Positions 41,728-53,862 of a stretch of DNA of 64,000 bases are shown in pieces (positions within the stretch are counted from its first letter, which is position 1; the number at the start of each line of letters is the position of its first letter). The stretch is from Guillardia theta CCMP2712. Taxonomy: Eukaryota; Cryptophyceae; Pyrenomonadales; Geminigeraceae. The translations under genes were made by a program, and so were the position numbers. Under the pieces are notes generated by a model. The model saw nothing but the letters and a program-made list of their open reading frames with translations. It was not told the DNA's origin and made no database searches. The DNA lies in NCBI RefSeq assembly GCF_000315625.1, contig NW_005434659.1:435714-499713 (forward strand). Direction: 5' to 3'.

Positions 41728-43515
41728 TCAGCTGTCCCGTCGGCGATCCCACCACGACTTCCTTCTGCTCGAACCTCTCTGTTGTGTACGGTCTGCATGG
41801 TGCAAGTGAGTTGTCTCAAACGACATTCCCATGCGCACACACAGGTTCTTTCCATCTCTCACGATGTAACCGGGTCTTCCGACATGCCAGATCTGTTCTC
41901 GTATCGCTCCCCAGCAGCTCTGGAAGGTAGCACGGCCACAAAGCTTGTTCCAACAGAACTCCCCGTCGAGCTTGTCGCCATTGGCAAACGACAACCGACC
42001 CCTCCCGTGCCTGTGGGCAGCCATGAACTCTCCCTGATAGACATCTCCACGGTTGACTCCGCTTGACCAACTAGAAGGTGGAGAAGGAGAAGAGGAGGAG
42101 GAGGAGGAGGAGGAGGAGGAGGAGGAGGAGGAGAAGGACAGGAAGACTAATAAGTCGTGGGACACAAGCGACAGAGGAGTCACCGGTACACTCCCCGCCC
42201 GTCCGCCACTCCATTCATGAACTCTCCCTTGCAACGAGTCAAGACGGCAGGTCAAGGAAATACCATCGGCGGTCGTACCTGATAGCTGCTCCCGTCGGGG
42301 CAGAGAAGCTCGCCTCCTCCCAGCGCTCGATCCATCTTGAAGTGCCCGCTCAACACTGCTCCACTCTTCCTCCTCAGGGTCCCAAAACCATCCTTGGTGT
42401 CAAGAACCCACTCTCCTTCGTACTCCATCCACTGCAACAGCGTCAACAAGCCAGTAACCTCCTCCTCGTCTACTCCACCGAAGTTGACGCGCATCCCTGC
42501 CCATGCCGCAGTCCATTGGCATACTCTCCCTCATACAACATTCCGATCCCCTTTGCCTCCTCCTGCCCCTCTCCTTGTGCCCTCCCAGCTCGGTATTGAC
42601 CAGAGTGAAAACTCCCGTCCTTGCTGGTCGTGACTCCGATGCCCCATCGCTCACCCAGCGCGAACTCTCCTCTGGCCGGGAACACTTCAACCCCAGCTCA
42701 CCCTCAGCACCGACTCACCTGTACACGTCCAAGTTCTCGTAGACCCTGACCCCCTTCCCCTCCTCGAGTCTGTTCCAGTACCCCACGTGTCTCTCAATGC
42801 CGTTGGCCCACACGTATTCTCCCTTCCCTGTCCTCCTGCTGCCAAGTCAACCCGAAGCTGCGGCATGCTGCCATCCTCCCTGACCTCCCTGCCTCGAACC
42901 TCCCGCGGAACTGATCCCCGTTGGCGTACTTCATCACACCCTTGCCGTGAGGCAGCCCCCGTCTCCATTCCCCGTCGTACCTGCAGCCTCGTCAAGGGTC
43001 CGCAGCATGTATGTTTGCGCATACTTGTCTCCGTTCTTAGGAAGCTTGTACTGTGTCGACGTGCTCCTAACAGGCTCCGCATCCTGAGCATCCTGCTTCA
43101 TCTCGTGCTGCCGCGCGAAGCCTCGGTATGGAGGGCAGTGGATAGACCCAGCTTTGCCGAACTTGACCGATCCCTGGAGGGAACGCGTCAGAGGCAGGGC
43201 AGGGCAGGGCAGGGCAGTGCAAGGGAGGACAGGGCAGAGTAGAGTATGGCAGGGCAGGGCAGGGCAGGGCAAAGCTGAGCACCGTGCCATGCGCTTTCCC
43301 GAACTTCCACTCTCCCTCGTAGTGCGTCCCATCGCTGAAGCCCTTGATGACTTTCTGCCCCGGGAACATCAGCGAATGTTCAGCCTGCTCCACCTCCTCC
43401 TTCATGGCCCTCCGCTCCTCCTTGTGCGCTTCCATGGCCCTCCCGTCCTCCACATGCACATCATGGGGCTCCAGCTGGGCGTCTTCGGCCTCTTCCTCGT
43501 CAATGCGCTCGGACA
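41728..43515 (-). CDS. MORN-repeat protein, multi-exon
   Basis: MORN repeats (about 23 residues, YxGxWxxGxxHGxG) form rigid scaffolds that bind lipids or cytoskeleton. Exons on the minus strand show several: GTHYEGEWKFGKAHGTV, YANGDQFRGRFEAG, WGIGVTTSKDGSFHSGQY, GIGMLYEGEYANGLRHGQG, YEGEWVLDTKDGFGTLRR and GDVYQGEFMAAHRHGRGR, then FANGDKLDGEF. The N terminus is acidic (MSERIDEEEAEDAQ). The frame stays open upstream through a Glu/Leu-rich tract at 43550-43640 but without an ATG, so the start at 43515 is tentative. The last exon ends SWWDRRRDS before the stop at 41728. At least two introns hold simple repeats (GGA near 42095 and GGGCA near 43200). No catalytic domain is visible. Confidence 0.82.
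42095..42135. repeat. (GGA)n microsatellite in a MORN-gene intron
   Basis: About twelve GGA triplets (plus strand) with flanking AAGGA variants. Confidence 0.85.
43194..43270. repeat. (GGGCA)n pentanucleotide repeat
   Basis: An imperfect GGGCA tandem repeat in two clusters lies in an intron of the MORN gene. Confidence 0.88.
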
Positions 43516-43548
43516 TCTGTAGAGAATCGTCATCCAAGATACACAATC

Positions 43549-43645
43549 CCTCCTCCTCCTCCAGCTCCTCCTCCAGCTCCTCCTCCAGCTCCTCGTCCTC
43601 CAGCTCCTCCTCTCCTAGCTCCTCCTCCTCCAGCTTCTCCTCCTC
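43549..43645. repeat. CTCCTCCAG tandem repeat
   Basis: Imperfect units of CTCCTCCAGCT. On the minus strand it reads as a Glu/Leu-rich acidic stretch open into the MORN protein, so it may be coding. Confidence 0.8.
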
Positions 43646-43736
43646 CTTTCCCGTGTAGTTGCTCTTCTACTCATTTGAGTTCAATCCATTCGCTTTTCAT
43701 TGCTTCTCATTTCCTCTTCCTTTCCTCTTTCTCTCC

Positions 43737-43812
43737 CTCTCTCCCTCCCTCCCTCCCTCCCTCCGTCCCTCCGTCCCTCCCTCCCTCCCTCCCTCCCTCC
43801 CTCCCTCCCTCC
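43737..43812. repeat. (CCCT)n tetranucleotide repeat
   Basis: A nearly pure CCCT run of about 75 bases with two CCGT interruptions, in the spacer between divergent genes. Confidence 0.9.
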
Positions 43813-44083
43813 TCGACTGGTCGAGACTGCATGGCAGGGGAAGGAATGACTAGCTCCTGTCAATCAACCGAAACCCTCGCGCGAGTCAAAATTGAATCCA
43901 GAGAGAGTGAAAATATGAGAATGGTGGGGGAAGGAGAGCGAGCGAGGAGGAAGGAGAGGAGCAGAGGAGAGGGCAAGAGGATGAGACGATGAGACATAGC
44001 ATGAGACACCACGGAGGCCAGGAGGAGGAGGAAGAGGAGGAGGAGGGAGGATAGAGGGTCGACGATTCAACGACGAGCCGACG

Positions 44084-47000
44084 ATGGTAAGGTCGAGCAG
44101 GGGAAAGAAGGCGATGCTGAGGATGATGAGAGACGTGATTTTGCACTCGGACGCAGAATCGTCATCATCCCCAGAGGAGGAAGAGGTAGAAGAGGAAGAA
44201 GAGAAGGAGGAAAAAGGGGAGAAGGAGGAACAAGGGCAAGAACAAGCAGGAGCAGGAGCAGAAGCAGGAGTACCAGGGCGCCACGATAGTAGCTACCCTC
44301 CTCTCAGACCAAGCTGTCGCTGTCAAGGGGATCAGGGAGGCGCAACTCCTGGGATGCTGCTGGAGCTGGTCAGAGATGTCTGCGCGTGCTCGGAGAGCAT
44401 GGCGGAGGAGCTTGCGGATGCGCGCGGGTACGCAGAGCGACTTGAGCTCCGCATGGAGGAGCTGGAGAGGAAGCTCAGGGAGAGAGACTGCGAGATCGCG
44501 TCGATGAAGGAGGAGGAGGAAGGAGCCACCTGCCTGCTCATGGGGCAGGTAAGCACATGCCATAGGAGCCTCGCAGAAGTCGAGGGAATGCTGAGGGATG
44601 CGAGGGAGGAGGCGTCCAGGGCTCGCGGGGCCCTGGAGCAGAGGAGCGCCGAAGTTGTGCAGTTGAGGAAGAGGATCAAGGAGGAGGCGGAGCAGGTAGC
44701 GGCGATGAGGGAGCAGCTCGAGCGCGCAGAGCAGACGAGCATGCTGCAGTCGGCCGTGGCTGAGTGGCGCAGGCACTTGAGCTTGCAGCGAGCGAGGAGG
44801 AGCGAGAGGGAGAAGGAGGGGATGCAGGAGAGGGTTCTGCTGGCGGGCGACCTGCTAAGAGAAGCTGCTGCTGTTGCTCAGGTGGCTCAGCCTCTTCGTG
44901 ACTTTCCATGACCTCTCGGCAGCACATGAAGAGCATCATGGAAGCAGACATGGCAGCCCTGGCGGCCGAACTGAATGCCTCCGGGAGGATGTTCGAGCAT
45001 GTCAACAGCACGCAACAACGTAGCTGCACTTGTCCTTGATAGAGGAGGGAGGAAGGGGAAGGGGTAGGAGAAGGGGGTGAGGAAGGGGTAGGGGAAAGGG
45101 GTGAGGAAGGGGTAGGAGAAGAGGAAGAGGAAGGGGTAGGAGAAGAGGAAGAGGAAGGGGTATGAGAAGGGGAAGAGGAAGGGGTAGGAGAAGAGGAAGA
45201 GGAAGGGGTAGGAGAAGGGGAAGAGGAAGGGGTAGGAGAAGGGGGAAGAGTTGAAGGGTTGACGAGTTTCCTTGCTAGGAGGCGCCAAGATCCTTACAAA
45301 GGTTCTTTCATGCGCGGACCTGACGCAATCTCGCGTGTAGGGAGTCAACGTCTCCCCTGACCCTCCTTGAAGCTCTTGCAACAGATATCAAGTCGAGAGA
45401 GACAACGAGTGCCTCTTCTCTGCTCTTGTCGAGCTGCAGGCGAGTACTTCTTCTTCCTCCTTCCCTTGCTGCATCCCAATCCTACCTCCTCTTCCTCCTC
45501 CTTCTCCTTTCTTCCCGTCCTCCCTGATTCCCCCCTCCCCCCCGCCTTCTTCCCCTTGATCCCTCCTCCTTTCCCCACTGCTGCCTCACCATGCTCTCTC
45601 CTGTTCCTCTCCCTGCTGCTCTCTCAGTCTCCATGACGCATGAGAGCAGGCTGACGTCCTTTCTGCCATCTCGGAGGTGCAGGAGCAGGAGAGAAGCCTC
45701 TGTCGTCAACTTCACGTGAGGGACGATGAAGGTGATGGTGGGTCGCTGCTGTCCTGTGAGCTCCGCGAGTGACAAGGCTCGTGCTGCTCTTGCTCTGCCA
45801 GATGTTGTTCATCTCTCTGTCTCCCGTCGCAGCTCCCACAACATGTCGGCAACCGAGAGGACCGTCCTCTCCGCCTCCCGCGCCTCCCAGCGCCTCTTGC
45901 AAGCAGTCAACAGACCCAGCAAGGTTGTCGAGCATCTCGCTTCCCTCCCTCCTCTCCTCTCCTCTCCTCTCCCTCCTCCTCTCCCTCCTCCTCTCCCTCC
46001 TCCTCTCCCTCCTCCTCTCCATCCTCTTCCTATCCTCAACTTGTTTCCGCTCGCAGCTAGCGCTGATTCAGCGGCTGGTGGACGATCGCAACAGCGCCAG
46101 GAGCCTCTGCAGGTCCGTTGGTGTCAACAGGGTCGAATTGACTGCTGGCTTAGAGACCTCCTGGTCGACGTCAATCTCATGCGCGAGCAGTTTGACAACG
46201 TCAAGACAGAGCTGGAGCTAACCATCCAGATGTTGATGGAGAACCCCTCCTTTCCTTCTCCTCCTGCCTCCCCTGCTCCTGCCTCGTCTCCTCCTGCCTC
46301 CCCTGCTCCTGCCTCGTCCCCTCCTGCCTCTCCTGCTCCTGCTTCTCCAGCGGTCTCTCCGCTGAGGAAAGACCAAGGAGCTTCACCACCACCACCTCCT
46401 CCTCGCCGGCTGTTGTTGGATGTTCTACCCGAGCATGGCGCGTATGACGTGTACCCACATGGCGCGATTCAAGCAGATTTCATTGTGCCGCACTCACGTA
46501 AGAGACCAGCCCCAGCCCCTCTCCTCAGCCTTCGTTCCAGTGCAGTTAGTCGTCACTGTGGTGGATTTCTTTTCTCTTTCCTTCCACTTCTTTTTCCTTC
46601 ATTGTCGTCGCCTTCTTCGCTTTCTCTTGCTCTTTTCCTCCTCCTCTCACATCCTCTCTTTCTTTCCTCCTCTCCTCCTTTCCTCTCCTCCATCTTCCTC
46701 AACCACTTTGGCAGCATGGATTCATCCGCCAGACGCAACACCGGAGGAAGCCGACCTCATCTTCATCGCAGGAGCCCAGGTAGCAGTCCCGAGCTTCTCC
46801 TTCCCCCTCTCGCCTTCCTCTCCTCCTCCTCCCTTCCGGTTCTACCTCCTCCTCCAGCTCCAGCTCCTCCCCGTCCCCCCCTCTGTAGCTCCTCCTCCTT
46901 CCCTTCCTTTTTCTCCTCCTCCTCCTCGTCCCTCTGTAGCTCCTTCTCCTCTTCCTTTTCCTCCTTATCCTCCACAGGTCGTCTCCAGGTTTGGAGGAGG

Positions 47001-48021
47001 AGGCTTCTTGAGCTACCCCACGGCTGTGAGCAGCACCCTCCTCCCTCTCTCCGGCTCAGCCTGCTGGACCTTCAGAATCGAGAAGCTCCGCCCTGGTGCT
47101 GCGAGACGAGCGCGACAGCAGCTGACTTGCATGGGAAGGAGCCTCCTTGAAGATCGGTCTGCTGGTAGAGGAGGAGGAGGACGGGAGGAATCGCAGGACG
47201 GGAAGGACAGGGGCTGACCCAGGTGCTCATCCCTAGTCTTCCAGGTTAGCAAGTGACTCCCCGACGCTACAGGGGGGCGTGGCTGTGAAGATACGTGGGG
47301 CCCCTGCTCCTGCTGGAGCTCTGCTGGTAGCACTGGCAGAGTTTACTTCCTCGACAACCTCGGCGACATCTACGATGGACCGATGCTGAAAGGTGCTGCT
47401 AGATGAAGATTGGAGGACAGTCAGAGTCAGGAGGAGGATGAGAATACGTGGGATGATACGGATGATACGGACGGTAATAAGAAGCAGGAGGAGCAAGAAC
47501 AGAAGCAGGAGGGGGGCGAGAGGGGGGTGGAGCAGAAGAGCAGGAGCAGAAGAAAGGAACGAGGAAGAGGAGGAGGAGGAAGGAAGAGGAGGACTTTGAC
47601 GAACAATTGGCAGTGGAGACAGCAGACTCACTTTCGTCCCACGACTTCATCATGGTTGCCTTGCACATGGGCAAGTTTCTCTTCGCAACAGCACGGAAAG
47701 GATGCTTTGAGGTGCCTCTCCCCGCCTCTCCTCCTCCTGCTCTTCGCTTGGCAGTGCAGTTCACATCCAGAGGAGACAGCATATCTCTCGTCCATCAAGT
47801 GAGCAACTCCTCCCTCGCCTCCTGGTTTCATGTTTCTCCCCTTCCTCGTTCCCCCCTGGCCGCCTTCCTCCCCTCATTTCCAGAGCATGGAAGCCTTTCA
47901 TCCTTCCTTTCTCTTTGACTGCATGCTCTTTCAGCAACTCTGGGATAAGGGAGCTACTGAGGATCCCTTCTTTCACTTCACGCGCATTGTGGCCGAGCAC
48001 GATCTTCTCTATCAGCAGTGA
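44084..48021 (+). CDS. Large coiled-coil protein with Pro-rich linker, multi-exon, unknown function
   Basis: The first exon starts MVRSSRGKKAMLRMMRDVI, then an acidic Glu-rich run, then a long coiled coil (YAERLELRMEELERKLRERD, RSAEVVQLRKRIKEEAEQVA). Exons that follow in phase are HMKSIMEADMAALAAELNAS (about 44922), DNECLFSALVELQ|ADVLSAISEVQEQERSLCRQ (about 45390-45720, the first with a GC donor), LALIQRLVDDRNSARSLCR|DLLVDVNLMREQFDNVKTEL (46055-46220), a Pro/Ala/Ser repeat, RRLLLDVLPEHGAYDVYPHG to VPHS|PWIHPPDATPEEADLIFIAG, and later LDNLGDIYDGPML and FIMVALHMGKFLFATARKGC to LWDKGATEDPFFHFTRIV. The coiled-coil part is firm. Borders from about 46980 to 47600 are not resolved, so the last exons could be a separate gene. 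No domain is recognised; a structural or cytoskeletal role is a guess. Confidence 0.6.
45047..45250. repeat. 24-bp minisatellite in an intron
   Basis: About eight tandem units of a 24-base purine-rich sequence (GGGGTAGGAGAAGAGGAAGA plus GGAA), with some shorter units at the start. It fills most of the intron between two coiled-coil exons. Confidence 0.88.
45955..46022. repeat. (CTCCCTCCTCCT)n 12-bp tandem repeat
   Basis: About five copies in an intron of the coiled-coil gene, close to a 3' splice site, so it may serve as an extended pyrimidine tract. Confidence 0.85.
46258..46346 (+). repeat. 30-bp coding repeat (10-residue Pro/Ala/Ser unit)
   Basis: Three copies of a 30-base unit in frame, encoding PASPAPASSP repeats in the linker of the coiled-coil protein. 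Copies differ by one to three bases. Confidence 0.85.
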
Positions 48022-48050
48022 GGTTTGCATGTTGCCAACACTAGTCGGTA

Positions 48051-49629
48051 TCAGGGCGCGGGAGAGCTGTTTGCGTTAGATTGGGCTTCATGGCTGCAAT
48101 GAGAAATCGCACAAAAAGGAGCATGAGAAGCAAGCTCTCGCACGCACTTAGTGTTGATAATATACATTTGTGTGTACTTCCTGTTGCAGCAATTCACAAA
48201 GAAGTGGAAACATGCGAGCCTTCTGGACTTCCGAATGCAAACAACAAAATCTTGAACAAGACAGCATCGTCCAGCAGCAAAAGTAGGCTGTCTGCTCCCA
48301 TTCTCCTGATGCACTCGGGTGTCAAGGAGCAAGAAAAACAAACAGGCTTCCAACCTGTGCTGACCCATGCATACAGCTATGTGTCGTTGCAACAGAAAGT
48401 CGATGAGACGATCAGCGTCACGGATAGCCACCATGCTCTCCCCCCTCGAGCCCGCTGAGATGTTTTGCAGGGCACGGACGATCCCTGCATCCCACAGACC
48501 TTGTATGCAAGCATTGACCAGGGTGATGTTCGAGATGCAATCCATGGCGAGCTCTAGAGTATTAGTACCAGTCTTCTGATCCCACGTGTTGCCAAGACTT
48601 GCGATAACATCTGCGAGACCATACTTCATTAACAGGGCAACATTCTTCTTGTTTGTTGTCATGTTCCGCAGTCCAAACAGAACCGCGGGAGGCAGCCAAG
48701 TGATGGTTGCGAATCTTTCCCCTCTGATTGCATATTCCAATACCTTTACAATTGTTCTAAGTGCAAACCCGTTTGCCTGTGGACAAACTTGATTGTTCAT
48801 GCCCGTGAGGTTAGCAAGAGCTAAAGTCCCTCGAGCGATGGTTGCCTCATTCTCGTTTGAGCTGGTATCACATTTTGCGCGCAGTGCAGGCAAAAGGATA
48901 TCTTCAACGAAGCCCTCCTTCAGCAGTATTTCCGAAACTAACGGGCAGCGAGAGAGGTGATTGATGACACCAAAAGCATGAAGTTTGAACTTCTTCGCAG
49001 ATTTCTGCAGACACGCAATCAATTGCGTTATGGTGTTATCAAGTAGACAACAGTGCTCATACCTTCAAAGCCCGAATGCTCCCCGGCACTTGGATGAACA
49101 ATCTCGCGGACTCTGTACAATTTGCAGCTAGATTGTTGATAACACGAACGGCGTCCACATCTGTCTCAAGTCTCTCAACAACTGCCTCCAACAACCCTGG
49201 AACTTTAACTATCCTCAAGCACACACGTTCGCTGCATGATGCCGCAAGTTGGCCATCGGTATTTGCGGCAGCCTGTGCCACTGCACGCAATGCAGCTGTG
49301 CTTGTGATCTCAAACTGAATGAATCTGAACGAAAAGGCAATCATATGCTGTTCCAGCATGTCAAAGATGATCAGTTACCTTGTCAAAGCTTCCAAAGCGT
49401 TGGGTGTTTCAACCAGCCTGAGCTTGCTTTCTACCCCTCGGATTGAATCGAATAGCCTTCCACTTGTAAGGACATCCGGAAATTCAGCAGCAAGTTCTAA
49501 TGCAACTTGCTGTGCATAAGCAGAGCTCCCAGGTTCAGCTATGTTCATCTCGTACAGTAGGCGCTGTGCAGAAGATTGGATCTGAAAAAGAAGTTCCTCC
49601 TGGCTTTCGCCATGCAATGTAGACGACAC
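48051..49629 (-). CDS. Armadillo-repeat protein, three or more exons (5' end not found)
   Basis: ARM repeats stack into a right-handed superhelix for protein binding. The exons join in phase: AEFPDVLTSGRLFDSI to ALEALTR|FIQFEITSTAALRAVAQAA, then VVERLETDVDAVRVINNLAA and GSIRALK|KSAKKFKLHAFGVI, then TLALANLTGMNNQ, AVLFGLRNMTTNKKNVALLM and ELAMDCISNITLVNACIQGL. Leu/Ala/Asn patterns of the third ARM helix recur at about 42-residue spacing. Beyond RDADRLIDFLLQ the reading becomes Cys- and His-rich and less convincing, so the true stop may lie in an earlier exon border. The 5' part lacks an ATG in frame at 49629, and an upstream exon is likely. No domain tells the pathway. Confidence 0.75.
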
Positions 49630-51001
49630 AAGATGCGATCAATGGCACAACATTGCCCAAAAGAAATTAACAAAACTGATATTTCCCTCCTGTGCAATTC
49701 TTCATCCACCCATCAAACCCTTGTTCCACAAAGACCGTCTAGATGCTTGTTCCTCCCCGTCACCAGTTCCCACCTCTTCTCGTCTGCAGTTCAATTTTCA
49801 CTACCTCTCCCCTTGTCGACTCAGTGCCATCACTGTTCGGTTCTGCTTCCTCCTCCTCTCTCCCTTCGCCCCTCTCGCCCACATCGCTACTTGTCCGACC
49901 ATTGCCGCAGGGACGCAATGGGGTCGCAAAGTGCTAAAATGTTTTTAAAATTCAAGCTGTTTGGTACTAGCCTATATATTGTTTCTATAAAAAATATTCT
50001 ATCATGCCCCATTTGTACTTGGAAACCAGAATGTTTATACAAGATAAAACCATTAATCTGGTACTAAAAAGTTTAGGGGCATTACAATTATATACAGATC
50101 TTGAGTCACTTTAAGATACCAGTACAAACAGTTGTAAAACACAGTACAATGGTTGATATTGCAGTACCAACATCCTGACAGTAGTGATCTCGCCACACTG
50201 TTTTACTGAACCGCCGCTGGGCCTGCCAGCACGGTCACCTGAGTGCCTGAGTGCCCCCCGGGCCCGGCCGTACTACCGGGCCCTTGCGGCAGCCGGGCTG
50301 ATGTCCCCGGCCCCGGCAAACGAAGTTTTTTACCCCCGCCCCGGGAGTTCGGGACCGGGAGTCACTACTGGAAGGGTCTCAACGGCCCGGGCCGAGGCTT
50401 GATAGTCCGACGGCCCCGATCATGGCACTGAGCGGCGGGCGGCGCGGCCGCCGGCACCGTTCAGCGGCACAGGCTCAGCCACTGGCCCGATCAGATGCAT
50501 GATGGTCACCGCCCGGCGTCACCGTCCGGTTCCGTTGCCGAACTGAGGCTTGCAAGACAGGCTCGCAGCTCAGCCTTCCCGAGGCCCCGGCGGGCTCCTG
50601 AGTGCGCGGCGGGGGGCTGACAGTGCGTCCGGGCCGCCCCGGGCCCCCGCGGGCCCCGCCCCGACTCGGCTCGCCGGGGCCGGCCGATGCCGCTGGTAGT
50701 TGTACGGTACTACTAGGCTAAGAGGCCCGGGCCGGGGGCAACACTCAGCCCCTCGTCGGAACTTGCGAACCGTCCGAGTCGGGGGGGGAGGCACGTTACC
50801 GGGCCGGAAAGTGACCAGATGATGTGGCGGCAAACTTTGATATGCTCAGCCGCCCTGATGCCGCCACTGATGCCGCAGGGAGGGCCCTGCCGAGGGGAGT
50901 CGAGCGACCTCTGCGTTTGAATGGCGCGTGATGGCGGGAAGGGGAGTAGAGTGTGTCTGAGTCAGTCCCTTGGAGCTGGTTGAAGTGTCAGTGTATCCGT
51001 G
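49630..51001. other. Spacer: AT-rich block abutting a large GC-rich island
   Basis: About 49930-50180 is AT-rich with GGTACTA and AGTACA words. From about 50200 to 50850 it is an extreme GC-rich island (CCCGGGCC, GGCCGG, CACTGAG). No gene is seen. The promoter of the sulfotransferase gene must lie in the last 150 bases. Confidence 0.55.
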
Positions 51002-53336
51002 ATGAAGGCTGCTAGCTTCACCAGTAGTCCAGGTCACATGCATCATGGAGCCCCCCCGACGGCGAGGAAGCGAGCGGGGACTTTGAGTGTGACGACTGTG
51101 CTTTTTGCTGTGCTGTTGATCGGAATGGCCTTACTCGGACAACTGCACTTTTGTTCGGAGTTTGGAGTCGGGTTTGGCACACGGGCCAAGACTATGATGG
51201 AGTTGCAGAGGTTGAGGAATGCAGAGAAGAAGATGTATGAGTTGGAGTCTGAGATCGAGTTCATCATCGAGCTCGGGAAGCTGCGAGGCGTTGATCTGAG
51301 CTCATACAGGAACACGAAAGACAAGCATGCCACCTTAGGCTCCCTCCGCCCCAGGTTGAGATCACCGTCAGGCAATGCGGCTGGGACGTTTGATGGAGAG
51401 GATCGCATTAATGGCAGCGCAGTGGCCGGGCATCAAAACCGCACGAGGCACGAGAACAAGACCTTGCTCTCTGCTTATGAAGAGACAACAAGCTGGCTAG
51501 TGGCTGAGACTCCTTTTGGCTCCAACGACGGCGTTTATGACATTGTACCCCGATATGCAGTGACGGCCGGGGCGACTTACACTCGGTGGATGGAAGATCG
51601 ATTCAGAGAGAAGGGCGGGAGGTACTGGAACACGACCCGGAAGACGGAGGGGACGGAGAAGATCAAGAGGATTTGGATCTGGGGCGAAAGGAACAGCTGT
51701 ACCTCAGTAGTCACTGAGCTCATCCGGAAGAACTTCAACCTTGAGTGCGGCAACGACGGGCCGGCGCCCGGTGGGGCTCAGAAGGACAAGAACAAGTCGA
51801 AGGTGTTGGAAGTTGACTGTGTGATTGGCGGGTTGCCCTGGAAGCATGATTTCGTCCGGCGAGCAGGTAACATGCCATTTTCCATCGTTGAAACAGTCAC
51901 TGACTTGCCCGGGCGGCGGCCCGCTACCGCGTGCAGATTTCAGTAAGCAGGACAGCACCCTCAACATACTGGTGACGAGGCATCCCTACGAATGGCTCTC
52001 TTCGATGAAACGCCATCCTTTCTATGCACATCTTCATTACAACATGCCGTCGATGGAAGCATTTCTACTGAGAGAGTGGGTTTCCTTTCAGGTCGGCAAG
52101 GGCGCCCCGAAGCCTAAAGGCGGCAGGTCTTCCAAGATGACTTGGGCGGGCCTTGCCACGAAAACGAATCATTCTTGTATCACCAACAAGAGGCTGCTTC
52201 CGGGAGAAACCTGTTTGTTATCAGAGACACTTTACGAGTGCACCAGCCTGCCCGGAATGGACTCGTCGCTCTGGCAGCACTACAACAACGAGATTTCAAT
52301 CCCGAACTGCGAAAACGCAGAAACGAGCGCATCCTATTGTGTGGGTGCGTTCTTGTGCCTCTGGAAGAATTCTTCTAGGCCATGGTGGACGGACTTCGAC
52401 GCCTGGCAGCGGCTAGTCGAGAAAATCATTCACACTGCACCAGACTTCGAAAACAGCGTCGCCGGAGTGGCGTCGCTTGAACCAGGTTCAGCTCACAGTG
52501 TCAAGTACGAGTGCATCCCCGTGCCGGGGTACAGGAACAGCCTGGGGGATGAGTTGGCGCCTTCGATGTCTTGCCTGGACGGTCGCAAGTCATGGAACAA
52601 GTGCAAGGCCGGCAAGTTCTTGTGCGTGAACAAGGACAAGCAGCTGTGGGTTACCCACAGGAACGTCTGGAACTCGTTGAGGAAGATCCTGGAGTCAGCC
52701 AACAAGCATTTCCATTCCAAGGATGAGAAGCACACCAATTTCAAGGCGGCTCCTCGCCTGGCTGCGGGGGAGCTCCTACAAGACAGGGATCCGGACACTC
52801 TGGAGCGGTTCCCCAACATCCTTGCCATGAGGGAGGCGAAGATCATGGATTGGATGTTTATTTCTGACCAGATGTACAACTTCTCGTCTCACATTGCTTG
52901 CAGAGAGTTCTTCCTCGACCCGGCTGTGGTGCTGGAGAGGCTCCAACAAACTTTTGGGCTGGCGAGGAGGAGCCCTGGAGGCGGCTGGGACCTGTCGCAG
53001 TGCGAGATGGTGCACGGAGTGTCGTTTTGCAAGAACAGCAAGGGGAAGAAGGTAGCCTCGGACTGGAACGAGGCGAAGATGGTGGAGAAGAGAAACTTCT
53101 ACCTGTCGGGCAAGTTCATGCAGGACTTCACTCAGGACGCCCTTGACATCGCCAACGCATGGCTGAGCCCTGACCTGGAGGCCGCGCTGGGCTACGAGCT
53201 CGTCAACGACCTCACCTTGGCTTCTGCTCCTTACGATCCTATCAGCCGGTGCACCGTGCATCGACCGTACAACGCTCCCATGTCCGCAGCATGTCTCACA
53301 GAGTTCAAGCACAAGGCAGAGGCGGCGAGCAGGTAA
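51002..53336 (+). CDS. Golgi-type membrane sulfotransferase, two exons, 754 aa
   Basis: Sulfotransferases move sulfate from PAPS to sugars or proteins. Exons 51002-51866 and 51937-53336 join across a 70-nt intron with an Ala codon split G|AT context in phase (VRRA|DFSKQDS). The protein has a short cytosolic tail, one membrane segment (LSVTTVLFAVLLIGMALLGQ, about residues 27-46) and a coiled stem, that is, type II Golgi topology. The 5'-phosphosulfate loop is WIWGERNSCTSVVTELI and the 3'-phosphate loop NILVTRHPYEWLSSMKRHPF. These fit algal sulfotransferases with FLLREWVSF downstream. A Cys-rich central part follows (about residues 350-540), with repeated short motifs such as ECTSLPG/ECIPVPGY and CVGAFLC/CKAGKFLC. 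The acceptor is unknown. The stop codon TAA sits in a perfect donor (AG|GTAAGAG), so a further 3' exon is possible. Confidence 0.82.
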
Positions 53337-53862
53337 GAGGCTGCTAGCAGAGCCCTCTTGTAGCCTGTTCTCTCCTCCCTCCTGCCGTCCTGCCAGGCTG
53401 TTTGCTGCTCTTCCCCCCCTCCCCCCCTCCCCTCCCACCAATGCCATGGCGCCTTAAAAAAAAAATTAATTTCCGAAAATTGATTGTTATGATGTCACCT
53501 TGGCGGCTCGCCATGCTCGTTCACGTGCCCTTGCCTCCTCCTGAGCTCCTCTATGCCTGCAGCATCAGTCCTGCCAACTTCCTACCCTGCTAGCTCCTCC
53601 TCCTCCTCCTCTCCTTCTGCTCCGACACCCCCCCAGGGTATCCTTGAAGCCTGGTGGTTGATGTGCAAGTACAGTGAGCATGTAAGATCGCTCCTCTGGT
53701 AGAGGGGACGTTGTGAGCGGCAGAGGGCGACTCAGTCCGTAAATTTTAGGGCGGTCCCCGGTTGATTGCAGTTATCGTGAGCCAGCCAGTGGTATGAATC
53801 GAGCCCTCCCGGCAAAGAGCAAGATATCAAAACTACGCGGTCAGCCACTCATACGCTCCAAG

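Noticed and set aside
45345-45381. Tyr/Phe/Pro repeat protein on the minus strand across 44887-45381
   Set aside because: It is the reverse reading of the 24-bp minisatellite in an intron.
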